A stretch of DNA of 64,000 bases, from the NCBI RefSeq assembly GCF_029624655.1, contig NZ_JARRSA010000007.1, positions 1 through 64,000 of the forward strand, given 5' to 3'. Shown here piece after piece: positions 1 through 8,366 of the stretch. Numbering within the stretch: the stretch's first letter is position 1; each line of letters opens with the position of its first letter. The position numbers and the translations under genes were made by a program. The notes beneath the pieces were generated by a model. That model did not search any database. It saw only the letters and a list, made by a program, of their open reading frames with translations, and was not told where the DNA came from. This stretch comes from Roseicyclus salinarum (GTDB taxonomy: Bacteria > Pseudomonadota > Alphaproteobacteria > Rhodobacterales > Rhodobacteraceae).

Positions 1-58
1 GGCGCCTGCCGCGCGCCGCTTCCCCCGGCTGGCGGAGGTTGGTCTGCGAAACGCTCAT
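1..58 (-). CDS. possible N-terminus of an unidentified protein (cut by left edge)
   Basis: An ATG on the minus strand at 58 opens a frame that stays open to the window edge and begins MSVSQTNLRQPGEAARGRR. It lies 42 bases downstream of the purQ stop on the same strand, so it could be the next gene of the purine operon. No convincing ribosome site is visible before the ATG and 19 residues are too few to name a family. It may be chance. Confidence 0.3.
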   Translation of the reverse strand, partial: MSVSQTNLRQPGEAARGRR

Positions 59-100
59 GTCCCGACAGTAAGCCCCGGGCGGAATGCGCTCAAGTGGGCC

Positions 101-769
101 TCACGCCGCGACCAGCGCGCCGGCGAGCGAGGCGAAAAGCGCCGCGCCGTCGGTGCCGCCATGGGCCTCGTCCACCACCCGCTCGGGATGGGGCATCAGG
201 CCGAGGACGCGCCGGTTCCCCGACAGGACCCCCGCGATGTCGGCCACCGATCCGTTGGGATTGCCGCGATAGGTGAAGGCGATCCTGTCCTCCGCCCGCA
301 GCCGCGCAAGCCCGTCCGCGTCGATCTGGTAGTTGCCGTCATGATGGGCGATCGGCACGTCGATCTCCTGACCGGGCTTGTAGGCGCTGGTGAAGGGGCT
401 GTCGGTGGTGGCCACGCGCAGGCCCTGCTTCCGGCAGACGAACTTCAGCCCCGCGTTGCGCATCAGCACCCCGGGCAGGAGCCGCGTCTCGCACAGCACC
501 TGGAAACCGTTGCACACGCCCAGCACATGGCCGCCGCGCGCCGCGAAATCGGCGACCGCGCGCATGATCGGCGAATTCGCCGCGATCGCGCCGCAGCGCA
601 GGTAGTCGCCGTAGGAGAACCCGCCGGGCACCCCCACGACGTCGATGCCGGGCGGCAGCGCGGTCTCCTTGTGCCAGACCATGGGCGTCTCGAAACCTGC
701 GGCCCGGAAGGCCACGGCGAGGTCGCGGTCGCAGTTGGAGCCGGGAAAGACGAGAACGGCGGCTTTCAT
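101..769 (-). CDS. purQ: phosphoribosylformylglycinamidine synthase subunit PurQ (glutaminase)
   Basis: This is the glutamine amidotransferase subunit of FGAM synthase, fourth step of purine synthesis. It releases ammonia from glutamine for the PurL subunit, and PurS bridges the complex. The 222-residue product has the normal small-PurQ length. It shows the class I amidotransferase triad: the nucleophile Cys86 in GVCNGFQ, and His194 and Glu196 in MPHPE. It starts with [12 protein letters not shown], typical of the family. PurL is not in the window. The usual purS neighbour is separated from it by an alcohol dehydrogenase gene whose stop lies 14 bases before the purQ ATG, so the two are probably co-transcribed. 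Confidence 0.96.
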   Translation of the reverse strand: MKAAVLVFPGSNCDRDLAVAFRAAGFETPMVWHKETALPPGIDVVGVPGGFSYGDYLRCGAIAANSPIMRAVADFAARGGHVLGVCNGFQVLCETRLLPGVLMRNAGLKFVCRKQGLRVATTDSPFTSAYKPGQEIDVPIAHHDGNYQIDADGLARLRAEDRIAFTYRGNPNGSVADIAGVLSGNRRVLGLMPHPERVVDEAHGGTDGAALFASLAGALVAA

Positions 770-783
770 GGACGAGGTTCCTC

Positions 784-1824
784 TCAGGCGGCGAAGTCGG
801 TGATGACGGCGACGCCCGGAGGCGCCGGCCCGTCGAACATGGCAAGCTCGGCCGAGGCGTCCGAAAGCCTCACGCGCCGGGCGATCATCGGCGACAGGGC
901 CAGTCCCGTCGCCGTCAGGAAATCCAGAAGCGCCGGGTAGCGATGCACCGGCATCCCGCGCGTGCCGTGGACGGAAAGCTGGCCGGAATAGACGGCGTCC
1001 CACGGCAGGCGCATGGCCGCGTGCTCTCCCGCCGGCATGCCGACCTGCACCATCCGGCCGAGCTTGCGCAGCGACAGCAGCGCGTTGGCCGTCGTCTCGG
1101 CGAAGCCCAGCGCCTCGATGGCAACATGCGCGCCGCCGCCCGTCACCGCCCTCATCGCCGCCGCCGGATCGTCCAGCCGCGCGTCGATGACGGCCTCCGC
1201 GCCGAGCGCGCGCGCCTGCGCGAGCTTTTCGGGCACGACATCGGCCAGCGCGACGCGCGCGCCCATGGCCCGCCCCAGCATCAGGGCCGCGATGCCCACG
1301 CCGCCCCCGCCCCAGACGCCCAGCCATTCCCCCGGACGCAGGCCCGCGCGGCCCGTCAGCGCGTGCCACGCCGTCGTCACCCGGCATCCCAGCGCCGCGG
1401 CCAGCGCGGGGTCCATCCCCTCTGGCAGGCGCGTGAGGTTCGCGTCCGCATGGGCCACGGCCACATGCGTCGCGAAGGCGCCGTCGCAGGTGAAGCCCGG
1501 CACGACCTGCGCGGCGCAGACCGTCTGGTTGCCCGCCCTGCAGTCGCCACAGGTCCCGCAGGCGAGGATGAAGGGCGCGATCACCCGGTCGCCGCAGGAC
1601 CACGACCGGACCTCGGGGCCCGCCTCCACCACGACGCCGCAATATTCATGTCCCGGAACGTGCGGCAGCTCCACCGGATCGGCGCCGGTCCAGGCGTGCC
1701 AGTCGGAGCGGCAGACGCCACAGGCCAGAACCTCGACCACCACGCCGTCGGGCGGGCAGCGCGGATCGGGCACCTGCGCGATCTCCAGCGGCCTGCGCCA
1801 GCCCGTGAGCCGGGCCGCGCGCAT
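784..1824 (-). CDS. zinc-dependent alcohol dehydrogenase (MDR superfamily)
   Basis: A 346-residue medium-chain dehydrogenase. Catalytic zinc ligands are visible as Cys38 in [10 protein letters not shown], His59-Glu60 in PGHEYCG and Cys147 in LGCRVTTAW. The structural zinc lobe has four cysteines at 89, 92, 95 and 103. The Rossmann motif GGGGVG is at 172-177. It should oxidise an alcohol or reduce an aldehyde with NAD(P); the substrate cannot be read. The start at 1824 shares one base with the purS stop (TGATG), which favours it over an in-frame ATG 19 codons upstream inside purS. Its place between purS and purQ is odd, because these two genes are normally adjacent. Codon use looks like its neighbours. 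Confidence 0.9.
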   Translation of the reverse strand: MRAARLTGWRRPLEIAQVPDPRCPPDGVVVEVLACGVCRSDWHAWTGADPVELPHVPGHEYCGVVVEAGPEVRSWSCGDRVIAPFILACGTCGDCRAGNQTVCAAQVVPGFTCDGAFATHVAVAHADANLTRLPEGMDPALAAALGCRVTTAWHALTGRAGLRPGEWLGVWGGGGVGIAALMLGRAMGARVALADVVPEKLAQARALGAEAVIDARLDDPAAAMRAVTGGGAHVAIEALGFAETTANALLSLRKLGRMVQVGMPAGEHAAMRLPWDAVYSGQLSVHGTRGMPVHRYPALLDFLTATGLALSPMIARRVRLSDASAELAMFDGPAPPGVAVITDFAA

Positions 1825-2054
1825 CAGGCGATCTCCACCCGGTAGCTCTCGATGACCGTATTGGCCAGAAGCCGCTCGCACATCTCGGTGACCTCGGCCT
1901 CGGTGGTACCGGGCGCGAGATCGAGCTCGATCACCTTGCCCTGCCGCACGCCCTCGACGCCGGAGAACCCCATCGACCCCAGCGCCGACTTCACCGCCTC
2001 GCCCTGCGGGTCGAGCACGCCGTCCTTCAGCATCACCGTCACCAAAGCCTTCAT
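1824..2054 (-). CDS. purS: phosphoribosylformylglycinamidine synthase subunit PurS
   Basis: A 76-residue PurS that starts MKALVTVMLKDGVLDPQGEA and has the alpha-beta pattern of the family (residues 1-12 strand, 13-35 helix with GEAVKSALGSMGF). It forms the small bridging subunit between PurL and PurQ in the three-part FGAM synthase. I chose ATG 2054 rather than an upstream in-frame ATG because the family begins with MKA and a GGGCAGGG purine stretch precedes it. Its leader carries the dispersed 22-base motif at 2066-2087. Its stop overlaps the start of the dehydrogenase by one base. Confidence 0.95.
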   Translation of the reverse strand: MKALVTVMLKDGVLDPQGEAVKSALGSMGFSGVEGVRQGKVIELDLAPGTTEAEVTEMCERLLANTVIESYRVEIA

Positions 2055-2065
2055 GCGCCCTGCCC

Positions 2066-2087
2066 CTTCATCTTTCCCCAAATACGC
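2066..2087 (-). repeat. copy 1 of a dispersed 22-base intergenic motif (leader of purS)
   Basis: On the plus strand it reads CTTCATCTTTC-CCC-AAATACGC. The same 11 + 8 bases with a different central triplet recur at 20412-20433 and 55238-55259. Read in the direction of purS it ends 11 bases before the ATG, so it lies in the mRNA leader. Role unknown. Confidence 0.75.
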
Positions 2088-2103
2088 AAACCGGCGCCCG
2101 CCC

Positions 2104-2865
2104 TCAGTTGATGAGCGTGGGCTTGGTCACGCCGGTCGGTCCCTGCGGCATGACGCCGAGGCGGCGCGCGACCTCCGTGTAGGCGTCCGCGAGGTCGCCG
2201 AGGTCGCGGCGGAAGACGTCCTTGTCGAGCTTCTTGCCCGTCTGGATGTCCCACAGGCGGCACGAATCGGGGCTGATCTCGTCGGCCACGATCAGCCGCA
2301 TGTAGTCGCCGTCCCAGATCCGCCCGATCTCGATCTTGAAATCCACCAGCCGGATGCCGACGCCGAGGAACAGCCCCGAGAGGAAGTCGTTCACCCTCAG
2401 CGCGAGGCTGACCATGTCGTCGAGGTCCTGCTGGGTGGCCCAGCCAAAGGCGAGGATGTGCTCCTCGGCCACCAGCGGATCGCCCAGCTCGTCGTTCTTG
2501 AAGTAGAATTCGACGATCGGCCGCGGAAGGGGCGTGCCCTCGTCGATGCCGAGCCGCTTGGAGATGGAACCGGCCGCCACGTTGCGCACGACCACCTCGA
2601 GCGGAATGATCTCGACCGCGCGGATCAGCTGCTCGCGCATGTTGATGCGGCGGATGAAGTGCGTCGGCACCCCGACCCCGTTCAGGCCGGTCATGAAGAA
2701 TTCCGACAGGCGGTTGTTCAGGACCCCCTTGCCCTCGATCGTGGCCCGCTTCTCGGCGTTGAAGGCGGTGGCGTCGTCCTTGAAATACTGGACCAGCGTG
2801 CCGGGCTCGGGGCCTTCATAGAGGATCTTGGCCTTGCCTTCGTAGACCTTCTTGCGGCGTGCCAT
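2104..2865 (-). CDS. purC: phosphoribosylaminoimidazole-succinocarboxamide synthase (SAICAR synthetase)
   Basis: PurC couples aspartate to CAIR using ATP. The 253-residue protein begins [13 protein letters not shown], the typical ATP-site glycine/lysine strand, and contains [21 protein letters not shown] and the [10 protein letters not shown] / [13 protein letters not shown] motifs that bind metal and nucleotide. The start at 2865 is supported by GGAGAG seven bases upstream on the minus strand; 28 further in-frame codons upstream do not resemble PurC. It is the first gene of the purC-purS-adh-purQ run, with a good sigma70-like promoter at 2921-2949. Confidence 0.97.
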   Translation of the reverse strand: MARRKKVYEGKAKILYEGPEPGTLVQYFKDDATAFNAEKRATIEGKGVLNNRLSEFFMTGLNGVGVPTHFIRRINMREQLIRAVEIIPLEVVVRNVAAGSISKRLGIDEGTPLPRPIVEFYFKNDELGDPLVAEEHILAFGWATQQDLDDMVSLALRVNDFLSGLFLGVGIRLVDFKIEIGRIWDGDYMRLIVADEISPDSCRLWDIQTGKKLDKDVFRRDLGDLADAYTEVARRLGVMPQGPTGVTKPTLIN

Positions 2866-2920
2866 GTGCTCTCCGGAAACATGAACGAGGGCGCGGGAGG
2901 CGCCCTTCGGTTGCCGCGAG

Positions 2921-2949
2921 GCTATAGGACATAGCGCGCTGTGTCGCAA
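2921..2949 (-). promoter_or_regulatory. sigma70-like promoter for the purC operon
   Basis: Read on the minus strand there is a -35 box TTGCGA (2949-2944), a 17-base spacer and a -10 box TATAGC (2926-2921), ending 55 bases before the purC ATG. Spacing is ideal and this is the only AT-containing patch in the purC/zeta divergent region. Confidence 0.6.
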
Positions 2950-3035
2950 GGCGGCCCGTCGATCGCGCCTTGCGGCGCCCGCGCGCCGGGTCGTAGGATC
3001 GCCACCGACCAGACGACCCCGAGACGGAGATCCCG

Positions 3036-3350
3036 ATGACCACCTTCGACGATCGCGAGCACGCCTTCGAGAACAAGTTCGCCCACGACCAGGAAATGCA
3101 GTTCAAGGCCGAGGCGCGGCGCAACAAGCTCATGGGCCTGTGGGTGGCGGACATCCTCGGCAAGACCGGCGACGAGGCGGATGCCTACGCGAAGTCCGTC
3201 GTCCTCGCCGATTTCGAGGAAGCCGGCCACGAGGACGTCATGCGCAAGGTGCTCGGCGATCTCGGCGGGCGGGTGTCCGAGGCCGAGGTCCGCAAGAAAT
3301 ACGACGAGCTTCTCGCGGTGGCGAAGGGGCAACTGCTCGACGGCGACTGA
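3036..3350 (+). CDS. F1Fo-ATPase inhibitor subunit zeta (DUF1476)
   Basis: A 104-residue all-helical protein that matches the alphaproteobacterial DUF1476 family. Members such as the Paracoccus zeta subunit insert an N-terminal inhibitory segment into F1 and block ATP hydrolysis. The N-terminus [31 protein letters not shown]... is the characteristic inhibitory/helical start, followed by [22 protein letters not shown]. The ribosome site GGAG lies 7 bases before the ATG. It is transcribed divergently from purC with 170 bases between them, and stands alone rather than in an atp operon, as is usual for this gene. Confidence 0.92.
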   Translation: MTTFDDREHAFENKFAHDQEMQFKAEARRNKLMGLWVADILGKTGDEADAYAKSVVLADFEEAGHEDVMRKVLGDLGGRVSEAEVRKKYDELLAVAKGQLLDGD

Positions 3351-3666
3351 GCTTCGGGCGGGCCCGGACCTCGCGCAGCCGTCCGGGGCCGCGCCCCTGA
3401 CGCGAACCCGACGCAGACCCGACGCGGACGCGCCGATCCGGGCCTGCGCCGCGCCGTGCGACCGGCCCGTGGGAGGCCGGGAGGCGCGCGGCGACCTCGC
3501 CCCGAAGGCCCGGCGTGATGGCCCCGCCGCAAGGTCCCGCGCCGCGCCCTTGCGCCCCCGTCATGAGCCCGCCTCATGACGAAGATGCGAAATTCAAACT
3601 TGCCCTCATGACGCCGAGCGTTCAGATGGCCGCGCGCGCACCCATTCCTCCCCACGGAGACCGAAG
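3351..3666. other. intergenic region upstream of bmt with direct repeats
   Basis: No gene is visible in these 316 bases. The last 110 bases are less GC-rich and hold CCTCATGACG twice, at 3572-3581 and 3604-3613 (32 bases apart, about three helical turns), plus a related GTCATGAGC at 3560-3568. They could be operator sites for the methionine gene downstream. No SAM or cobalamin riboswitch core was recognised. Confidence 0.4.
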
Positions 3667-4686
3667 ATGACCGACCCGCTTTCAGCTCTTCTCGCCGACC
3701 GCGACTGGATCCTCGCCGATGGCGCCACGGGCACGACGCTCTTCAACATGGGGCTGCAGTCGGGCGATGCGCCGGAATTGTGGAACGTCGATCACCCCGA
3801 CCGCATCGCGACGCTCTACAAGGGCGCGGTCGAGGCCGGATCCGACCTGTTCCTGACCAACTCCTTCGGCGGCACCTCCGCGCGGCTAAAGCTGCACGCT
3901 GCGCAGGATCGCGTGTTCGAGCTGAACAAGGCCGCCGCCGAGATCGCGCGCGACGTCGCCGACGCCGCCGGCCGGACGGTCATCGTGGCGGGCTCCATGG
4001 GTCCCACGGGCGAGATCATGGCGCCGATGGGCGCCCTGACGCACGAGCGCGCCGTGGAGATGTTCCACGAGCAGGCCGAAGGCCTGAAGGCCGGCGGCGC
4101 GGACGTCCTGTGGGTCGAGACGATCTCGGCCGCCGAGGAATACAGGGCCGCCGCCGAAGCGGCGCGCCTCGCCGGGATGCCCTGGTGCGGCACGATGAGC
4201 TTCGACACCGCGGGCCGAACCATGATGGGCTTCACCTCCGCCGACCTTGCGGGCCTCGTGGAACGGCTGGACCCCGCGCCGCTGGCCTACGGGGCGAATT
4301 GCGGCGTCGGCGCATCGGACCTTCTGCGGACCGTGCTGGGCTTCCGCGCGGCCGGATCGGAGCGCCCGATCATCGCCAAGGGCAACGCGGGCATCCCGAA
4401 ATATGTCGACGGGCACATCCACTACAACGGAACGCCCGAGCTGATGGCGCGCTACGCCGTGATGGCGCGGGACGCCGGGGCCACGATCATCGGCGGCTGC
4501 TGCGGCACCCAGCCCGAGCACCTGCGCGCCATGCGCGCGGCGCTCGAGACCGAGCCGCGCGGCGAGGCGCCGACGCTGGACCAGATCGCCCAGGCGCTTG
4601 GCGGGTTCTCTTCGGGTTCGGACGGGACCGACGGCGCGGAGGGCCCGCCCCGCGAGCGCCGCGGCCGCCGCCGCGCGAGGGACTGA
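3667..4686 (+). CDS. bmt: homocysteine S-methyltransferase domain protein (split methionine synthase / Bmt)
   Basis: A 339-residue homocysteine-binding barrel. The zinc thiolate ligands are visible as Cys212 in GANCGVG and Cys278-Cys279 in GGCCGT; the N-terminal LADGATGTTLFNMG loop is the homocysteine site. The family is usually annotated as betaine-homocysteine methyltransferase. With the stand-alone B12-binding protein at 6733 and the DUF1638 protein at 9298, however, it is more likely the homocysteine module of the split cobalamin-dependent methionine synthase seen in this order. The pterin-binding module is not in the window. The last 35 residues are a disordered Gly/Arg-rich tail. Betaine as methyl donor remains possible. 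Confidence 0.88.
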   Translation: MTDPLSALLADRDWILADGATGTTLFNMGLQSGDAPELWNVDHPDRIATLYKGAVEAGSDLFLTNSFGGTSARLKLHAAQDRVFELNKAAAEIARDVADAAGRTVIVAGSMGPTGEIMAPMGALTHERAVEMFHEQAEGLKAGGADVLWVETISAAEEYRAAAEAARLAGMPWCGTMSFDTAGRTMMGFTSADLAGLVERLDPAPLAYGANCGVGASDLLRTVLGFRAAGSERPIIAKGNAGIPKYVDGHIHYNGTPELMARYAVMARDAGATIIGGCCGTQPEHLRAMRAALETEPRGEAPTLDQIAQALGGFSSGSDGTDGAEGPPRERRGRRRARD

Positions 4687-4697
4687 GCCGCGCCGCG

Positions 4698-5297
4698 TCA
4701 GCCACCGGGCCTGACCGCCACGAAATCCACCAGCGCCGAGCGCCCCGAATGCCCGGCGCCCTCATGGATCTCGGCGTCGTAGTCGGCGCTCAGCAGGACC
4801 TCCCAGCCCGCGAAGGCCTCGGCCAGAAGCGCCTCGGTATACATGTTCTCCACCGCTCCGGGGCCGCCGGTGCCGTAGCCCACCTGCCGCGGCGCGTAGC
4901 CGTGAAGCAGCAGAAGGCCACCCGGCCGCAGCGCGTCGGCGAAGCGGGCGAAGGCCTGGGCCCGCGCCTCGGGGTCGAGGAACTGGATGAAGACCGCCAC
5001 CAGCGCGTCGAATTTCCGGGACCAGTCCCAGTCCTGCATCGTCGAGACGTTCATCTCCACCGTGACGCCCGCCTCCTCCGCGAGGCCGCGCGCCTTGGAG
5101 ACCGCGTTGGCGCTGAAATCGAAGGTGGTGACGCGGTGGCCCAGCCGCGCGAGATGGACGCCGTTGCGCCCCTCGCCGTCCGCGACGCAGAGCACGCGCG
5201 CGTCCTTCGGGATGCGCGGCGCCTCGCGCACCAGGAAATCGGCGGGCGCGGTGCCGAACAGGAAGTCGCTTCCGGAATAGCGGGTGTCCCAGTCCAT
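4698..5297 (-). CDS. class I SAM-dependent methyltransferase
   Basis: A 199-residue protein with the Rossmann-type SAM fold: motif I VLCVADGEGRNGVHLARLGH, motif II DFSANAV, then DALVAVFIQFLDPEARAQAF and the post-motif LRPGGLLLLHGYAPRQ. It resembles TehB-like or thiol/tellurite methyltransferases, but no substrate motif decides this. The start at 5297 (MDWDTRYSGSDFLFG) is the family start; the in-frame extension upstream is not. It converges on bmt with 11 bases between the stops. Confidence 0.85.
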   Translation of the reverse strand: MDWDTRYSGSDFLFGTAPADFLVREAPRIPKDARVLCVADGEGRNGVHLARLGHRVTTFDFSANAVSKARGLAEEAGVTVEMNVSTMQDWDWSRKFDALVAVFIQFLDPEARAQAFARFADALRPGGLLLLHGYAPRQVGYGTGGPGAVENMYTEALLAEAFAGWEVLLSADYDAEIHEGAGHSGRSALVDFVAVRPGG

Positions 5298-5384
5298 CGC
5301 TGCGCTCCTTCTGCCGGCCACCAATGCAATAGCCCTGCACAGGCCCGCCGGCGAGCCCTTTCGTCGGGCTTCGCCGCCCCCGTC

Positions 5385-6473
5385 TCAGAACAGCGACAGC
5401 TGGTCGCCAGGCCGCGGCGGCGGCGAAAAGAGGTCGGTGCGCAAGGGCTCAAGGTGCACCGCGAGCCCCAGCGCCTTCACCGCGCGGCGAAACCTCGTGG
5501 CGATCAGGTCGGCCCACAGGCCTTCTCCGGTCATGCGCCGGCCCCACTCGGCGTCGTAGTCCCGCCCGCCATGCATGTCGCGCACTTTCGACATCACCCG
5601 GCCCATCCGGTCGGGGTAATGCTCGGCCAGCCACTCGCGCCACAGTTCCGAGACCTCGCGGGGAAGACGCAAGGGGATCGTGCTCGCCGCCACCGCACCC
5701 GCGTCCCGCGCCGAGCGCAGGATGGCCTCCAGCTCGTGGTCGGTCAGTCCCGGCACGATCGGCGAGACCATGACCCGCACCGGGCAGCCGGCCTTCGCCA
5801 GCGTCTCGATCATCCCCAGCCGCCGCGCCGGCGCGGGGCAGCGCGGCTCCATCCGGCGCGACAGGGCGGGGTCGAGCGTCGTCACCGAGATGCCGACCCG
5901 CGCAAGCCCCGACTGCCCCATCTCGCCGAGAATGTCGGCGTCGCGCTCCACGCGCGCGCCCTTGGTCACGACAGCCACCGGATGGCGGAAGGCCGACAGC
6001 ACTTCGAGCAGTCCGCGCATGATCCGCCGCTCGCCCTCGATCGGCTGGTAGGGGTCGGTGTTGGTGCCGATGGCGATGGTCGCGGGCCTGTAGGAGGCGG
6101 CGCGCAATTCCGCCTCGAGGACGCGCGGCGCGTCGGGGCGCGCGATCAGCCGCGTCTCGAAATCGAGGCCGGGCGACAGGCCGAGATAGGCATGGCTCGG
6201 CCGCGCGAAGCAGTAGATGCACCCATGCTCACAGCCGCGATAGGGGTTGATCGAGCGGTCGAAGGAAATGCCGGGCGAGGTGTTGCGCGTGATCGCCCGG
6301 CGCGGCCGTTCCTCGGACACCTCCGTCCTGAGAGGCGGGAGATCCTCGTCGCGGTCCCATCCGTCGGGCTCGGCCACGCGGCGGTGCCGCTCGAAGCGCC
6401 CGGCCTCGTTGCGAAGCGCCGCCCGCCCGCGCGCGCGGTCAAGGGGTCGGTGAAGGGGATCGCTGGCCGACAT
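5385..6473 (-). CDS. PA0069-family radical SAM protein
   Basis: A 362-residue radical SAM enzyme with the cluster cysteines Cys81, Cys85 and Cys88 in GCEHGCIYCFA. The sequence before it, TRNTSPGISFDRSINPYRG, is the hallmark of the PA0069 / spore-photolyase-like group. AIGTNTDPYQPIE and the VTKG segment line the SAM barrel. No reaction has been firmly assigned to this group to my knowledge. Start at MSASDPLHRPLDRARGR was chosen because the family begins near the PLDRARGR segment; MFHSRA five codons upstream is an alternative. It is 87 bases downstream of nothing related and divergent from the B12-binding gene. Confidence 0.87.
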   Translation of the reverse strand: MSASDPLHRPLDRARGRAALRNEAGRFERHRRVAEPDGWDRDEDLPPLRTEVSEERPRRAITRNTSPGISFDRSINPYRGCEHGCIYCFARPSHAYLGLSPGLDFETRLIARPDAPRVLEAELRAASYRPATIAIGTNTDPYQPIEGERRIMRGLLEVLSAFRHPVAVVTKGARVERDADILGEMGQSGLARVGISVTTLDPALSRRMEPRCPAPARRLGMIETLAKAGCPVRVMVSPIVPGLTDHELEAILRSARDAGAVAASTIPLRLPREVSELWREWLAEHYPDRMGRVMSKVRDMHGGRDYDAEWGRRMTGEGLWADLIATRFRRAVKALGLAVHLEPLRTDLFSPPPRPGDQLSLF

Positions 6474-6732
6474 GGCACGAGAATGGAACATATGGTGAAC
6501 ATCGTCAAGCCGTCCGCCCGCGCCGGCGCGCAGGGGCCCGCATCGCCCGCACGACCCGAAACCCGCCCCCTCGCGCCCCGCAATCCCCGACATGCACCGC
6601 CCTCATGTGGAACCCTCGGATTATTCATTTGCGCAGCGGTCGTTCCCGATGCAGGTGATGTCGCAATTCACCCAGACGCCTGCCACGATTGGCTGCAAAG
6701 GCGCAGGTGACCGCTAAGGACGGAGCAGACCC

Positions 6733-7440
6733 ATGGCCGCAGAAGACGACGACATCATCCTCTCCGAGCTCGACGACGAGGAACTCGTCGGCCAGATGTT
6801 CGACGACCTCTACGACGGCCTGCGCGACGAGATCGAGGAAGGCGTGACCATCCTCCTCGATCGCGGCTGGACGCCCTACGACATCCTGACCAAGGCGCTT
6901 GTCGGCGGCATGACCATCGTCGGCAACGATTTCCGCGACGGGATCCTGTTCGTGCCCGAGGTCCTGATGGCCGCCAACGCGATGAAGGGCGGCATGGCCA
7001 TCCTCAAGCCGCTCTTGGTGGAAACCGGCGCGCCGCGCATCGGCAAGATGGTGATCGGCACCGTGAAGGGCGACATCCACGACATCGGCAAGAACCTCGT
7101 GTCGATGATGATGGAGGGCGCGGGCTTCGAGGTCGTGGACCTCGGCATCAACAACCCGGTGGAGAAATACCTCGCGGCGCTGGAGACCGAAGGCCCCGAC
7201 ATCCTCGGCATGTCGGCGCTTCTGACCACGACGATGCCCTACATGAAGGTCGTCATCGACACGCTGGTCGAGAAGGGCATCCGAGACGACTACATCGTGC
7301 TGGTGGGCGGCGCGCCCCTGAACGAGGAATTCGGCCGCGCGATCGGCGCGGACGCCTACTGCCGCGATGCCGCCGTCGCGGTGGAGACGGCCAAGGAGTT
7401 CGTCCTGCGCAAGCACAACCAGATGGCCGCCGGCGCCTGA
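6733..7440 (+). CDS. B12-binding corrinoid protein of the split methionine synthase
   Basis: A 235-residue stand-alone corrinoid carrier. Residues 15-100 form the helical B12-cap domain and residues 105-225 the Rossmann B12-binding domain, with the lower-ligand signature D114-x-H116-x-x-G119 in KGDIHDIGKN and the second glycine motif LVGGAPLN. His116 should displace dimethylbenzimidazole and bind cobalt. It carries the methyl group between a pterin-binding protein and the homocysteine domain encoded at 3667. A strongly acidic N-terminus (EDDD, ELDDEE) is visible. It is transcribed divergently from the radical SAM gene; the closest ribosome-like site is GGACGGAG before the ATG. Confidence 0.93.
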   Translation: MAAEDDDIILSELDDEELVGQMFDDLYDGLRDEIEEGVTILLDRGWTPYDILTKALVGGMTIVGNDFRDGILFVPEVLMAANAMKGGMAILKPLLVETGAPRIGKMVIGTVKGDIHDIGKNLVSMMMEGAGFEVVDLGINNPVEKYLAALETEGPDILGMSALLTTTMPYMKVVIDTLVEKGIRDDYIVLVGGAPLNEEFGRAIGADAYCRDAAVAVETAKEFVLRKHNQMAAGA

Positions 7441-7643
7441 AAGGTCCGAAGCGTCGGGCCCGCCGTCGCGCAGGCCCGGGCCCGGTCGCGATCACCCTCG
7501 GCGGCCCGCGCCGCCCGCGCCGGAAGCGCCCTCGCAGCGCCGATGGCTATCGCCTCGGCCGCAGGCTCCACCCCGGCGCGGGCCCCACGCGAGGGCCGCC
7601 CTCCCCCTTGCGTCCGGCACCCGGCCGGGCTTTGGTCCGCCCC

Positions 7644-8366
7644 ATGACGATCTACGCCATCGGCGACATCCACGGCCATCTCGACGGCCTCCTTTCGGCG
7701 CACGGGCGCGTCGAGGCCGATCGCGCGCGCGCGGGCGCAAGCGACGCGCCGCTCGTCCATGTCGGCGACCTGGTGGACCGCGGCCCCGACAGCGCGGGGG
7801 TCGTCGAGCTTCTGGCGCGGCGCGTCCTAGACGATCCGCGCGTCGTCGTCCTGAAGGGCAATCACGACGCCATGTTCGCCGAGTTCCTCGCCGAGCGTCC
7901 AGGCCGCTGGTCCGTCAGCCGGTATCTCGGCGAGAACGTCGGCGGCAAGCAGACGCTGCGCTCCTACGGCGTCGATCCCGACGGACCGGCGCGCCGCGCC
8001 CATGACGCCGCCGTCGCGGCCGTGCCCGCGACGCACCGCGCCTTCCTCGCAGAGATGCCCCTGACCCACGCGGCGGGCGAGTGCCTGTTCGTTCATGCCG
8101 GCATCCGCCCGGGCATCCCGGTCGCGGAGCAGACGGAGGACGACCTGATCTGGATCCGCGACAGCTTCCTGCTCGATCCGCGGGATCACGGGGTCCTCGT
8201 GGTGCACGGGCACACGCCCGTGCCACGGGCCGAGCATCATGGAAACCGGCTTGCGATCGACACGGGCGCGGCCTGGGGCGGGCCGGTGACGGCCGTCGCG
8301 ATCGAGGGGCGCGAGGCCTTCGTCCTGACCGACACGGGGCGCCTTCCCGTGGCGAGGCTCCGCTGA
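7644..8366 (+). CDS. calcineurin-like metallophosphoesterase (serine/threonine phosphatase type)
   Basis: A 240-residue phosphoesterase with the full metal-binding series: Asp8-x-His10 in IGDIHGH, GDLVDRGPD, GNHDAMF, and later HAGIRPG and VVHGHTPV. It is of the lambda/PrpE bis-phosphatase type that cleaves phosphoproteins or dinucleoside tetraphosphates; the substrate is unknown. Start at MTIYAIGDIHG is fixed by the family. Its stop overlaps the start of the following exporter by four bases (CTGA), so the two are translationally coupled. Confidence 0.88.
   Translation: MTIYAIGDIHGHLDGLLSAHGRVEADRARAGASDAPLVHVGDLVDRGPDSAGVVELLARRVLDDPRVVVLKGNHDAMFAEFLAERPGRWSVSRYLGENVGGKQTLRSYGVDPDGPARRAHDAAVAAVPATHRAFLAEMPLTHAAGECLFVHAGIRPGIPVAEQTEDDLIWIRDSFLLDPRDHGVLVVHGHTPVPRAEHHGNRLAIDTGAAWGGPVTAVAIEGREAFVLTDTGRLPVARLR

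Noticed and set aside
3351-3666. SAM or cobalamin riboswitch upstream of bmt or of the corrinoid protein (6474-6732)
   Set aside because: I looked for conserved cores of these riboswitches in both leaders and found none; the only structure is the short direct repeats.
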